From assembly GCA_045837725.1 (NCBI GenBank), contig JBEWZL010000202.1:62001-126000 (forward strand): a stretch of DNA of 64,000 bases, given 5' to 3'. The position numbers and the translations under genes are program-made. Below, in pieces: positions 26,669 to 39,219 of this stretch. Under the pieces are notes generated by a model, which had not been told where the DNA came from, did no database searches, and saw only the letters and a list, made by a program, of their open reading frames with translations. Each line of letters opens with the position of its first letter. Within the stretch, counting starts at the first letter, position 1. The stretch comes from Vermamoeba vermiformis. Lineage: Eukaryota; Tubulinea; Echinamoebida.

Positions 26669-29194
26669 TTACATATTTATATTGCAGATGCCATAGAATT
26701 CTATGCGATTGTTAAGGAAGGTCCAATAACCTGGTACACGGATCTGATCTTGGATCCAGCTTCTTCCAAACACTAAAGATTTAACAGGCGTAGTATAAGG
26801 TCCTAAAGTATGAATGTGGTCGCCACTTCTGAGGTTCCAAATATAAATCTTCTTATCTTGCCCACCTAAAAGAATCAGATCAGCCGAAGCCTTCAATTAC
26901 GATGGTTAATGCGGCTATTAAGCTTTAAAAAATAATACCAAAAATAAAAAGAGAGGGGGACCAATTACGGCCTGTTGTACAATGCACGTCTGATCCGTTC
27001 GCAAGTCAAGTTCAAATTAGCTAGCCAATCTGAACTCAAACTCACGCCGCGACCCTCTAAGAATAAATTGTTCAATCATCGATGCACAGCGCGGTGGCTG
27101 GCAGGCTTAGAGATTAAACTAAGCAGAACAGATACTACACTTCGATCGGAGCCAAGGCTCGGAGAAGGTACTTCTAAGTTGTCTACTTAGGCTTCATATA
27201 GCTACGTTTGAATTGTAAGGGATAATTTACGGGACCAAAATAAATTTTTTGGTCGAGAAAGGTGTTGGAAGTTGCGGATGTACTTCTCTAAGAATTCTCA
27301 ATTTGTCGGTTATTAAAATTAGCTTACCAATAAATACAAACTCTTCGTTCGGATCAACGGAGAATTTGTTTGAGGTCATCTGGTTGGAATACTCCATCCT
27401 AGTAACAACCTTGCTAACTCTTCGATCCCAAACGTTGATCTGACAAAATTTAATCAACAAACGGCTCTATTAGCACTTCGTTGTCATATACTTACTACGC
27501 CATTTATAGAATTGGAGACCAGATAGTTATCATCCCTCAGTAGCTTCAAGCAGGTGATCGATGACTCGTGTTTCATGAGAGGCGCGTGACTTCCAAACGG
27601 CGTTCGTTGCGTGTGCTGACGAATATCGAATGTACGAACCTTGCCATCGCGTGATCCATTTAACAATATATTGCTCTTGAGAATATATTAGCTCCAAGGA
27701 AACAACTTGCATAGGTAGATCTGACGTACGTTTTCAGTGAACGCTTGCGCAAAAACATCGCTTTTTTCAGTGAAACAATTTATCACCTTCGTCGTGACAG
27801 TATCAAGGATCATGGCACCCTTGCTGATGCCCATAGAAATGTATTGTCCATTCGAAGACCATTGATGACACCACATTGAACCTTTGCGCAGCTTCGTTAC
27901 ATGTTCGCACTGAAGACGCGAATTATATAGCTTTAATTCGCCGCTACGACCTCCTCCTAGAATAGTCGAACTAAATGCAGATCCGGTCAATAAAAGTAAT
28001 TAACTTCAATAGTAGAATTACTCTACCTGTACATTGTCTTGTGCTTTGAATGAAATCCCACCGAGCTTATCTGCAATCATGTATGTTAACAATACTATTA
28101 TTATAACAGTCTTAACGTACTGAACTCGATTCTGTCGTGCATAATCCTTTGACATAAATATCTTTGTCTCGCCATTCAAGTTTATCAACCCTGTGAGTCA
28201 CAATGTCAGGTTATAAGTCCATGAAATATCTTGACGTACATGAATTGACCGTCTCTTAAACCAGTTATCAATGTCTCATTGTTCTGTACAATCATGTCAA
28301 AACATTCTGTGTCAGGAAGTGGCCAAGGAAAATTATATCGGCATTCTATCCGCTTGAATAGCGCTGCTAATGATTTGCTAAATATAGAGATATTAGTATA
28401 AGAATATTTTAAATTGATTCCACTTACGATACAAATTCTTTCGGTCGTTGAGATCTACCAGCTTCTCTTCGTATAAGAGTTGATAATGGACTCTTATATT
28501 TTTCGCTTAATATAGATATATTTACACCGCGCTCTATTCTTTCCTTTTCCTCTCGCAGTTGCCTCTCCTCTTTCTGTTTGCGATCCTTTTCCTCAGCCTT
28601 TTTCAACGCCTCTTGGTACTTCTTGTACATTACTGTGCCTGTTGGTGGCACCTTAAAGTACCTATTTATATCGGGGTCGTAGTAATAGCCTGGAAGCGGT
28701 GGCGCTGGCTCTGTTTTTGTGTCATTCGAGGATGGGCTTGACACTTTGGGTTGCTGAGGACTTTGATTCGATTGGTTACTCTTAATATTATTATTTACCA
28801 AATTGAAATGCAGGGTCCTATTATTTCCTGCGTGCTGTGTCGTGTTATCTGAAACAAGATGGATGGTGAGCTTCTTTTTGTACTCTTTTTTCTCAATATT
28901 TCTATTATGATCATCCGACTCTTTTCTTCGATATTGAGGCTGATTATAATTTTTTGGTGAATAGGCTAAATGATTATTGCGATCTGTATAATTTTTGGAC
29001 GATTTTCTATTATTTGAATAGTTCTGGCCTTGCCTATTGTGATTATTACTGTTTTGGCTTTTTTTGTCTGTAGATCTAGAATTATAGTAAGATCTTGACC
29101 GATCACCCTCGTTATCTCCTCGTCGACGCTTTTGTTCTCTATCATCCATTTCGTCTTCGCGCCTTCGTTTTTTAAAATCCTTATTAGAGCTCAT
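26669..29194 (-). CDS. DCAF4: DDB1- and CUL4-associated factor 4 (WD40)
   Basis: Start ATG 29194, stop 26669-26671, about eight exons. The N-terminal 150 residues are a basic, Asn/Arg/Ser-rich disordered region. The family mark PGYYYDPDINRYFKVPP follows, matching PGFYYDPEKNRYFRL of DCAF4/WDR21. A WD40 propeller follows, with blades such as ILLNGSRDGKVRTFDIRQ, INVWDRRVSKVVTRM and LILLGGQDKKIYIWNLRSG. DCAF4 proteins are substrate receptors for CUL4-DDB1 ubiquitin ligase. The last intron (27326 to about 26898) holds a U2 snRNA gene, and the junction phase there does not close cleanly by my reading: the donor leaves one base while the best acceptor (before GCTTCGGC) wants none. Confidence 0.82.
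26965..27169 (-). ncRNA. U2: U2 spliceosomal RNA
   Basis: Read on the minus strand the sequence is a clear U2. The 5' end has stem I (CCTTCTCCGAGCC ...), followed by the branch-site recognition sequence GTGTAGTATCTGTTCT (GUAGUA at 27133-27138), which in human U2 reads AGUGUAGUAUCUGUUCU. Stem IIa follows: GCTTAG, the loop TTTAATCT, then CTAAGC, equivalent to human AUCAGUUUAAUAUCUGAU. An AAUUUAUUC region near 27060 may be the Sm site. A 3' hairpin follows (AGTTCA ... TGAACT), and then a loop with GCATTGTACAAC that fits the stem-loop IV position. U2 base-pairs with intron branch points; the CTAAT branches of this window match GUAGUA. The 3' end is approximate. Confidence 0.88.
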
Positions 29195-29356
29195 AATGAA
29201 GTCGTATTGCCAACATATTGGGGTATAAAAATAAATGGATGCGGCTTGACAAAAAAGATTCCCCTTTTCAGCAACAAAATCTATATTTACAACCGGTACA
29301 AAACTTAATCTAGACCGCGAATAACAAAAGCATTAGATAAGAAAAGGTCCTTTCAA

Positions 29357-31024
29357 TTACTTCTTGTTGGCGCCTTGAAGCACTGAGAAGACGTTTTGTC
29401 CAAACGAAACGCCCTCATCTTCCTCATCGCTCTCTTCTTGCACTTTTTTCTCCGCTGCTTTGCCGTTATTGCCATTGGCCCCTGTGGTAGGATTAGCACC
29501 GCTCTCTGGCTTCTTCTTATCGCTGTTCTTCTGCGTGTTCTTGTACTTCTTATTCTTCTTGTTGTTCTTTTTCTTAGGCTGCTGTTGTTGCTTAGCTTTG
29601 CTCTCTTGTTCGTCCTTTCTAGCTTGTTTGCGTGCACGAGCAGCAATCTCTCTGAAAGCTGCCACTGACTTGTGTGCATAGGCCTCGGCAATCTAATCAC
29701 CACGAATTAGCAACGCTATCCAATTGAATGTAAGTAAGGCATTACCTCAATAGGGCTCTCCTCTTTCTCGTTACGCAAAGCAATAGTTTGAAGGCCACCG
29801 TGATCGCACAAATAGTTAGCGAAACGAACGCGACCAAAGCGAGCGCAGAAATGCATGGCAGTATTGCCAGCACCAAGATTGGCCGTGGCGTATTCAGGAT
29901 GATCTTCCAACATATCTGTGAACACTCCGTACTCGCTGTCTCTAATAGCTGCAGCAAGTGGATGAGGGTTATACTTGAACGTGTGTTTGTATCGCTCGTC
30001 ACCGACTTTGGCAGGATCGATACTGTCATCTTCATCGGCGTCAAGATCCTCCTCAGCCTCATCATCATCGTCATATTCTTCGCCTTCATCGTCATCGTCG
30101 TCATCGTAATAAGCACGCATTCTAGCTTGCCAGAATCGACGGCGAGCTTCTTCATCCATAGGACTCTCTTCCCCTTCGTCCTCGTCTTCGTCGTACTCCT
30201 CCTCGTCCTCATCATCGTGGTAGTGCGCGTGAGGTCTGTAATGGAAGAACGGATGATCGTGGAAATAATTGTGCTCGTCGTCTTCATCGTCATCTTCTTC
30301 GTCGTAATAATCGTCTTCGTCATCGTACATGTCGTCTATATTAACATAGGGCGTTAGTCTCGGTAGAATATCAGTCCATTACTTCAAACTTACGGAAATG
30401 GAACCCTCCGAAGCCACCAGGATTGATAAAGACAGGTCCTCTTTGCATGAACGGATTCATGCCAAACAAACGGGACATAATAACTTGCATAAACATTTCA
30501 TTCATGTCTGTGAAGTCAAAATCGCCCTCGTCATCTTCAAAATCGCTAAAATAAGGAATTAGTCCCGCCAAAATCAAATCCTCGAAGATCGCGCTTACGG
30601 CTTGGTTAATTTTTGATAGGCTGTAGAAATTTCTTTAAATTTCGCTGTACTCTCTTCACTATTGTTATTCTTATCAGGATGATGCTTCAAAGCAAGCTTC
30701 TTGTAGGCCCGTCTGGTTTAAATAAATAAATCATATTTGTCAAAAGATCAGAATAAGTATTTTTCAAAGAGATAATTAACATATGAGAATTATTATAATT
30801 TGTTGATAATAAAACAAATAATGATAATTGTTCGAGTTTAGGACATCCGATCTGCCGTTCAAAACTAAAGGGACTTCTTGGAATATTTGCGTGCAACTTT
30901 TGATAAATAAAATGCTTGTAATAAGATCGGCACTATATAAATACCTGATTTCATCTTCAGAAGCACCTTCTTGGATGCCAAGCACCTCGTAGCACTCAGT
31001 TCGAGAAATATACGTGCGGCTCAT
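29357..31024 (-). CDS. J-domain protein with ankyrin repeats and acidic region
   Basis: Start ATG 31024 ([16 protein letters not shown]), stop 29357, about five exons. A J domain opens the protein, with helix [17 protein letters not shown] containing the HPD that stimulates Hsp70 ATPase. Next comes a conserved [19 protein letters not shown] segment, then a very acidic tract ([20 protein letters not shown] and following) of about 100 residues. Two ankyrin-type repeats follow ([38 protein letters not shown]), then a lysine/glutamine-rich disordered tail. The gene is a DNAJC-type co-chaperone. The order J-acidic-ankyrin-basic tail is not one I recognise. An intron of about 220 bp lies between the first two exons. 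Confidence 0.85.
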
Positions 31025-31220
31025 GTTTAATCTGAGGTAGCAAACTAATTGTTGCTTTGCTTATGAGATGCTGGAAATAACTAGCGCAACCAGCGCAAAA
31101 GAATAATTTGCCAGGCACGTGCCTGCGATTGCGAAAGAAAATTTGGCCATCTTTTGATTAACAACCTTTATGCACATATAATAACAATAATACAATCCGA
31201 CTATACAAGAGGAAAATTGT

Positions 31221-32473
31221 TTAGAACTGCAAGACCTTGACGGCTCTGGGCTTGTCCTCCAAGGAGAAAGCGTCAGTAGCCTTCAAGGATCCTTGACCCA
31301 ATTGAAGCTCGTTGAAGCGAGTCGACAAGTCTTCGCCATCGATGAGGTCCAAGTCGTCGCTGAGGGGAGCGGGAGCAGGGTCGTAAGCGTGCAACTGACG
31401 GCGCCACTTGCGAACTTGACCGTCCCAGCTGCGCTTGCTGCACTTTTGGTACTTGTCAGGAGTAGAGGGCATGCCCTTGACGCGTTGGTCCTTGGGCACC
31501 TTGGCGACGTAGTTTCTGTAGCCATCGGTGTTCTTGCCGTACTCGATTTGCTTTTGACGAGCACGGAGACGAGCCTCGTCTGACTCACCACCCTCAGGAG
31601 CTTCATCCTCTTGAGGAATGGCGGGCACGGGCTTGGCGGCAACGGCGACAGGAGCAGCAGGCTTGACTGTCTTGGCAACAGCAGGCTTTTGCACTTGAGG
31701 CTTGAGAGCGGCCTTGGTGATAGCAGCAACACCCTTGGCAATGTTGATTACGGAGCTCTTAGCAGCATTGGCGTCGTTCTCCTTATCGACAGCGACAGCC
31801 TTAGAAGGAGCAGCAGTCTTGGTAACGACGGCAGCAGCAGTGGTAGCCTTAGGGGCGGCAATAGTAACGTTCTTGGGCTTCAAAGCGGAGGCAGTTGAAG
31901 TCTTGTTGGCAACGATTGGAGCCAGAGCCTTTCGTTCCTTAGCAGGTTGGGCGGGCTTCTCGGCAGCAACCTTAATCGCGGGCTTAGCGACGACAGCGAC
32001 GGCGTTCTCTTCAGCCTTGGTTGACTTTTTGGCGGGCTTTTGGATGGCAGATTGCGATTTAGCCTTGACCAAAGTCTTAGAAGCGGTCTTAGTTGAGGCC
32101 ACGTCAGAATCAGTTTGAGCGGGGCGCTTAACCTAATTGAAGAATTACAAGTTAATAAAATCAGATGCCGATGAGAAAATAAATTCAATTTACCTTGGGC
32201 TTCTTGACAGCCAAAGCCTCTCCTCTTGAGAGGACGAGTTCAAAGATGCGTTCTTTCAATTGAGAAGGAACAGAGACTTTCTAAACAAGACAGGATGTGA
32301 GCAAGAATTAAATCATGAGCTTGCGCGTTGATATTTACCTGCTCGAATTGAATCAAAAATTCACGAGTGAAAGAGTTTACGGCTTCGACCTGTAGGTTGT
32401 AAGAAGCGACGTTAGATGTGATTGCTTAGATACGATCAAATTGCAGGTGTTAATAACTTACACTAGCGGCCAT
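31221..32473 (-). CDS. SLBP: Histone mRNA stem-loop-binding protein
   Basis: Start ATG 32473 (MAAS, exon 1), stop 31221-31223. Four exons. SLBP binds the 3' stem-loop of replication-dependent histone mRNAs and controls their 3' processing, stability and translation. The RNA-binding domain is near the C-terminus: RQKQIEYGKNTDGYRNYV, then MPSTPDKYQKCSKRSWDGQV and RKWRRQLHAYDP. This follows human SLBP (RRQKQINYGKNT ... [21 protein letters not shown]), including the TPDKY threonine that is phosphorylated in animals. The N-terminal half is long, low-complexity, Ala/Lys/Val-rich, and probably disordered. Presence of SLBP predicts stem-loop histone mRNAs in this organism. Confidence 0.9.
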
Positions 32474-32759
32474 TGCGACTTATCCTGCAAGAAAAAAAAG
32501 GTGGGTGGTTAGTAATCAAATTAATGATTAGTGTTCAACAACACTTGTTGCATAATAAAACTGACAAGCGCGCGTAGGCTTTTGTGCCTGTGTAACGGAC
32601 ACACGATCACGTGGGCCGACAAAAGGGCGGGAGATTTAAAAAAGTTTTGGCGGGCATCTGAACAAACCGAACAAAAAACGCGCCGTGCATAAAAAAACGA
32701 TTTTATTCTATTTACCATCGTATATTACATTATGAGGTACAAGATGTTACAAGTTATTC

Positions 32760-34017
32760 TTACATATCACGCTGTACAGTTTCGAGAAGTTGCGCTAACC
32801 AACGGGCGGTGGGTTGATCGTCCGTTAGGTAGGGCAGGAACGTGCCATCCTTAAAGGCATCAGGTAGGCAAGACCTTAGCGCCTCGCGGGCTCTGATTAA
32901 GAAGTTAGAAATTGATTGCAGTCACAGATGCGAAACAAAATAATTAATTTGAGCTGATCAGGTTGAAAAATTGGAAACATGTTAATATTCATCCTCTTCC
33001 TATCATAATGACATCATTTTAAGCTCTAATTATTTTCGAAATCGATGCTGAAAAACTTTGCGGCTAAAACTTACCTCGGATTGTCTGCGAGGCGGAGGTA
33101 GCACCGAATAATGTGCTTCAGTAGCCGCTGAGAAGGTTGAGTTACCAGCTGCTGAACCATGCCCATCAACACACTGCTAACTGCGTAGAATCGAGCAGCG
33201 GTGGCGCACACGTAGCTGAGGCCCATATCGTCAAGCAAAATTTTCTGCACTATGAACGTAGCGACTGTCTTAGAGAGCTCGCTACCGGTCTCCATGATGC
33301 GCAGACACAACGGAATGATCTCAGTAGATAAAAGAAAATTGATCACTTCCGAATCGTCCATCTTTAAGAGCAAAATTAGCTCCGGTCAATGTTACGTCAT
33401 CTGATCGTAAGCAAGTGGCTATTTACCTTCACCAAGGCACCGATAACACCCAAGCTCGTCAATCGAAGGTACTCGAAGGGTCGTGATTTAGTGCTTGTGT
33501 TCAAGAAGGGGTACAGAAACAAAGGGATGTGGGCTAGATTAAATTGATAAAAAATTAGACGATTTTTTCTTGTGGCAAAGCTGGTATATAAATTATCACA
33601 TAATGTTGTTTGTAACATATTCGAATGATTCGGTTGTAAATAAAATTACTGAAGCATAATAAATTGATTTTTACATAATGATAAAATTTTCCTCTTACCA
33701 TTTAGGAACAAGGTCCTCGTTTCGCGATGAGATGCTACACACTGAAGAAGGGCAAGTGCATTGCATACTCGATTTGATTGAGAGACTTTGAGCTTTGGTG
33801 GTGACAGCAGCGGATAGACTGCGACTATCTCTTGCAATAGCGCTGCAATAGTTCCAAAGCTGTACCATAGAATAGGTGCGAGATCAGGCACCTCTTCTCG
33901 TCGCTTGCTAAGTTCAAGCAAAGCTGCAGCTCTTGTTTCGGGGTTTGCAAGGTTAAAAACGTATCTATATATTACATCTTCCCGAATATCTTGTGTAGGT
34001 CCGGTTGCATTTTGCAT
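32760..34017 (-). CDS. CNOT9: CCR4-NOT subunit 9 (Rcd1/CAF40)
   Basis: Start ATG 34017, stop 32760-32762, four exons. CNOT9 is the armadillo-repeat scaffold of the CCR4-NOT deadenylase and binds Trp-containing RNA-silencing and decay factors. Conserved blocks: [95 protein letters not shown]. Length is close to the usual 265-300 residues. The start is 200 bp from the divergent Pol5 start, so the two may share a promoter. Confidence 0.94.
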
Positions 34018-34216
34018 TTGTATAATACAAAGAGTAAAATACGATTTTGCTCTTGCACGAAGCTAATGACTAGCTTGTTGTTGTCAGCTTATTTTGATGT
34101 TTCGTTTGACCAACTTTTTTTGCTGCTGAGTTTTTGCAGGCAGCATTTTTTTGACGGATCGCGCACCATCGTCAGTTTGTTTTATTGTATTGATAATACA
34201 ACACATACTTGCAAGA

Positions 34217-37200
34217 ATGGCAGATACTCATAACCACTCCAAGCAAGTACAGAAGGTCGGGCTGAAGTACAGTCCTGAGTTTCTTCAACTCTTCACTGAC
34301 CTCGCGTCGATGGATCTTAAAACAAGAACCTCAGCTGGTACCGAACTCTTAAAGACTGTTATTGATAAACAAGCTGAGTTCGAGAAAGCTGAATCCAAAT
34401 CAGGCGATCACTGCCCTGAACTTCAATACACAGTCAAGCGTTTGTGCAAAGGGTTGGCATCATCAAGAGATGGTGCTCGCCAAGGTTTTGCTACAGTCCT
34501 TACTGAGGTAATTATTATTTTGACAAATCTCGCATCGCACTCGCTGATCGCGATTTTTTATCGGTTATAAACCCGAAAATATTTCGAAAAAACAGTTTTA
34601 ATGATATACTAAATATTCCTTGACGTATAATCTCATTACACGCTGGATGGTTTGGATCCATTTCTAATCTCAATCCAGATTTTGAAGACATTCCCTAGCG
34701 TTTCAACAAAGACCGCATTGGATACCATTATGGCGGAGAATGAAGTAAAAGGAAAGGAGATTAAGGGCAAGGCTCCCCGTGAACAGTTATTCGGTCGTAT
34801 TTTTGGATTGGCCACCCTCGCCAGATCCAAGCGGTTGGAGGTAATTTTGCTTCGCTATATTATAACTTAATTACGTTTGATTTATTTATTCAATACAATA
34901 GAGCGATGTCGCTTCCATGTCAAAATCCGAAGTTGAAACTTACATGAAAGAAGTCGCAGCCGTTATTATTGGCGAATTATTGCGCGATGCTAAAAAGAAA
35001 GAATTTTTAGGAGAACTTTGCTTTGATGTCGTTGGCAGTTCATTGAGCCAATTCAAAAAAGAACATTACGAGAAATACATTCAGCCTTTATTACTCCCCA
35101 AAATTTCAGTTCCAAGCGAAGAATTATCACCCGACGCTTTATTATTAATTATCTACATGAAGAAAACATTCAAGGTACCGAACAAAGAATTTTTAAATTT
35201 ATTTGGCTGGATCCAACTAATCTTTCGTTCAAGTTTGACGTTACTACCCTTGGAGGCCAATGGAAGTCATCTAAGTTAATCTCAAGCAAGAACTTCGCCG
35301 CACTTAAGCCTGCGTTGATGGTAAGTTAATCGTACAAACTCGTCAGTTCCAGATCCTAATGTTATTCTAATGCAGAAAGCAGCAAACGCATTCCCTAAAT
35401 TCCATTCAGTATGGCCTCACCTCTTCGAGGAATTGGCATCGCGCGACGCTCCCGGAGCATTTGTCGAGTCCATGAAAGAGATCTTCGACGAATGCTTGGG
35501 ATCTGAAGCCAGCAAATCAGCTCGTTACATGGGCTTGCACGTGATGGCTTTGTTGTTCGATAAGATCGATGGTGCTCTTGCTGCTATGGTCTTGACACCT
35601 AAGATTGTCGATTCATTGGCCAAGACAGCCACGCTCAAGAAAGAAGTCTCTTATCAAGCCGCTAAGCGAGTGGTACGTAGATCTTGCTCAAAATTTAATC
35701 TACACTTTTCTAATCGTATACAGTTGTCTTCTATCACTGCCTCTGGTGCTAAGAGCGAAGCTGCTGCCGCTGCATTGTTAGAGGCGTTGCAAGGACAAGA
35801 CAACTCGAAGAGCTTTGATGCCAAGTCACAGACTAAGTAAGCAACAAACAATAATACAAAGCGAGCCTATATTAATGCTCTTGTTAGAACTGTCTCGGCT
35901 TTGTTGGCTCACGTTAGCGCTGAAAAGGCCCACGAATATTTGAACAAGGCTATTAACGACTTCAATGAAGTTCACGTTAAAGAAGAGGACCTGTAAGTGT
36001 TCTAATATAATACTGTTATAGTACTAATATCTATCAATAGTGAGGGTGAAACAAACGTCGAACAAGGCAAGCAAAAGATTGTCGATATTAAGCGTAGCGT
36101 TGCTTTGGATCAGATCTACTTCATGCTCCGCACTCCTCTCGCCTTCAAAGACGAGGCCTTGACGATCTACGCGCTTAAGTTCTTGTTCTTCCACGCGTTC
36201 TACGTGCGCAAGGAAGGCAAGAGCAAGGGCACGCCTAAGAAGGAAGATGAAGTCCTGTCGAAGTTGTCCGTTAAATTGCAACCTGAACTAAGTGCTCGCA
36301 TGAGAAACAGCTGCAAAGAGCGTTTGTTCTCGTTGTTGGACTTCTTGTACAAGGCTGCTAAGACAAGTACGTAATAAGCCGTCCCAAAATTTTATTTGTC
36401 TGGATCTAACATCGATGTACAGGCAAAAAGTCAAGTGAAGGCAAAGAAAAGAATGGCGATGAAGGAGACGATGAACCTAGCTCTGAAGAGGAGGTCGTTA
36501 ATGGCAACAAAACTATTGACGGCGTTAACTTGATGAAGAGCGGTGAGTTCTGGGGTGATGTGCTGGTCAAGTTCCAAGCTCAATTGGACAACTCCGGTCA
36601 ACTCACTCGCAAACAAGCTATCCAAGACGACGAAGCCAAGGAGGCCTACAGTGCTGGCCTTGCTCTCTTGGAGAAGATCCGTAAAATGGTGAGTAGAAAT
36701 AGTGCAAAGTAATGCGTTGAAACAATTAGCCAATGATGATCCACTGTGACTTGATTCCTTTGAGAGTTTCACATCGTACTGAGTTTCTGAAGGCTAATTC
36801 AACTCATAACATCATTTTTTGTTCTTTACTGTTCAGTCATTCTGACTTGATCTTTTTTGCAGCGTGATCAAGCTAGCAAGGGCGACAACAACGACGTTAA
36901 AGTCCGACGACTTCGTGCATTTGAATCGTTGGTCATCTTCGTCTTGTTGGAGTTCAACAACGTGCCTGAAGAGACTGCAGATCTCGTTCCCGAAATCGAA
37001 ATGTGCTTGCAAAAGATCTTCGAGGCCTCGCCCAAGAAGGCTAAGAAGGAAAAGACTCCCAAGAAGGCCAAGAAACACGATCACGGCGACGAAGAGCACG
37101 ATCACGACGAAGAAGCTGGTCCCTTAGAAGTTCTTACTGACGTGCTTGTTGGCATGCTGGTGAAGGAGTCGCACTTGTTGCGTGAGATTGTCAGCCAAGT

Positions 37201-39169
37201 CTTCGTGTCATTCATCGCTGATTGGTCCGCTGAGTGCATTGGCATTCTCTTGTCTGCCGTTGAGGACCCTGAGAGTGTCATTGATGTTGAAGATGTCAAC
37301 GAGGATGACGATGAAGAGGACGAGGCCATGGAGTTAGACGAGTTCCAAGAGAAGTTCATGAACAAAGAGGGCGATGATGACGAAGAGGAAGATGACGACG
37401 ATGACGAGGATGATGACGAGGAAGACGAGGACGAAGAGTCCAGCGAAGAGAAAGAGGACGTCAAGATGAAGGACGACAAGAAACAAGAGGGCAAGAAGGG
37501 CAAGAAAGCCAAGGAAGATAAAGAAGATTCCGACGAAGAAATGGAAGACTTGCCTCCCGCTGACGACGATGAAATGTTCAAGATGGATGAGGCCTTGAGC
37601 AAGATGTTCGCTGAACGAAAAGAATTGAAAAAGAAGCGCAAAGGTACGACTTAATACTTCTAACTATCAACCTTATTAATATCTGCTTAGATCAAGAAAA
37701 CCAACTCACTCACTTCCGTATTCGTGTCTTGTCGTTGTTGGACGCTTACGTGAAGAAAATGATTCACAGCAACACCGTGCAATCACCACTCGTGTACAAA
37801 TTGTTGACGCCCTTGTTGACCATTGTCAAGGACGGCTTGAAGAAGAAAGAGAACTTGAAGGACTTCCTCAAGACTTGCACGAACATCTACAACCGCGTCG
37901 TCAAGGCCGCCAAGCCTGCTGAGAGCGGCAACGACATTGAAGAGTTGAAGACTATTTTGGACTCGTTGTTGAACATTGGCTTGAAGTCTAACATCCGTCA
38001 CATCATTGACTTGTCACGTGCCGGTGTTGCCTTCATTATCAAGGTGTTGACTCACATTAATAAGTCCGACAAGAAGCCCGTAAGTAGCTCACATTATCGT
38101 AGTTGCCATATATTAATATGACGTTAGCTCGGTGCTTTGGACCTCCCGTTTGCCCGACAGACCTTCACTAATGCTTTCAGTGTTCTTGCCAACAAGAAGA
38201 ACACGACATTGACCCCTGATTTCTACGGCGTAAGTTCAATACGATGAGTATCAAATGTGTTCGTGCTAATGATATTGTTATATAGCCATTCTTGTATAAT
38301 AATCCTGATCTCGGTTGGGCCTTGGCAGACATCGTTGCTGCTGCCGTGAAAAATTCGTCAGAACTCAAGTGCATGCAACCTCTCGTGCAAATGCTCAAGA
38401 ACAAATCAGTCTCTGACCACAAGGACAAGCTGAAGAGTATTGTTCCCGATTGGATTGCTGGATACAAAGCAGCTATTACTAAGAAAGAAAAGAAGCCTTC
38501 ACGCGCTGAATTTGCCGACATGAACAAGTGCACCACGAGCTTATTGAGGGCCTTTGTTGCCAACTTTGATGTTAATACTGTACGTACTACCGTTGCTCGG
38601 TATCTATACTTGCACGTACTAATAGTCAATTCCTATTAGTTGCACAAGACCCTTGGCGACTGGAAGAGTTTGGTTGCCGCCATTGACACCGCCGTAGCGA
38701 GCCCTGAATACGATCGCAAGCAAGCTGTTCTGATGACCGCTCACCAGCTGAAGAGCATGATCAGTGAAGGGTAAGTAGTGGCGTGTAGCAAAGTGACACC
38801 TGTCTAACTCGATGCTGTAGAACCATCACCGAGATGCCCAAAGAAAATAATAACAAGAAAGAAAAGAAGGATAAGAAAGAAAAGGGCGATAAGAAGGAGG
38901 GCCAACAAGTCAATAACAATAACAAGACTACCGCTGTTAATAACAAAGAAAAACCAGCCGAAAAGAAAAAGCCTGCTGGATCCACAGAAGAGGCACCTAA
39001 GGCTCAAGCCCCTACCAAGCCTCAACCTCCTAAAGAGACTGCTAAGCCTCAAGTTGCCAAGGACAATAAGAAGCCGCAACAACAGACTAATGGCGTTACT
39101 GGTGTGAAGAGAAAACAAGAGTCAAATGGCACATCTGACAAGCGACCGAACAAAAAACAGAAACAATAA
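34217..39169 (+). CDS. POL5: Pol5/MYBBP1A nucleolar protein
   Basis: Start ATG 34217 (MADTHNHSKQVQKVGLKYS), stop 39167-39169, about 14 exons. The protein is built of HEAT-like alpha helices (LQYTVKRLCKGLASSRDGAR; REQLFGRIFGLATLARSKRL). The centre carries a very acidic tract at 37260-37450 and the family mark DDDEMFKMDEALSKMF. The C-terminal half is again helical (HFRIRVLSLLDAYVKK) and ends in a Lys/Asn/Gln-rich basic tail with nuclear-localisation character (KRKQESNGTSDKRPNKKQKQ). Pol5 in yeast and MYBBP1A in animals act in rRNA synthesis and 60S assembly in the nucleolus. It is not a true polymerase. Confidence 0.9.
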
Positions 39170-39219
39170 GCGAAACTTGACAATCAATAAACATTTATTG
39201 TAGATATCAAACGGTACAT

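Noticed and set aside
31283-32118. Several 95-150 codon frames on both strands over SLBP
   Set aside because: Shadows of the Ala/Lys-rich low-complexity coding sequence of SLBP.
37102-37641. 179-codon poly-Ser minus-strand frame
   Set aside because: Complement of the Asp/Glu tract of Pol5.
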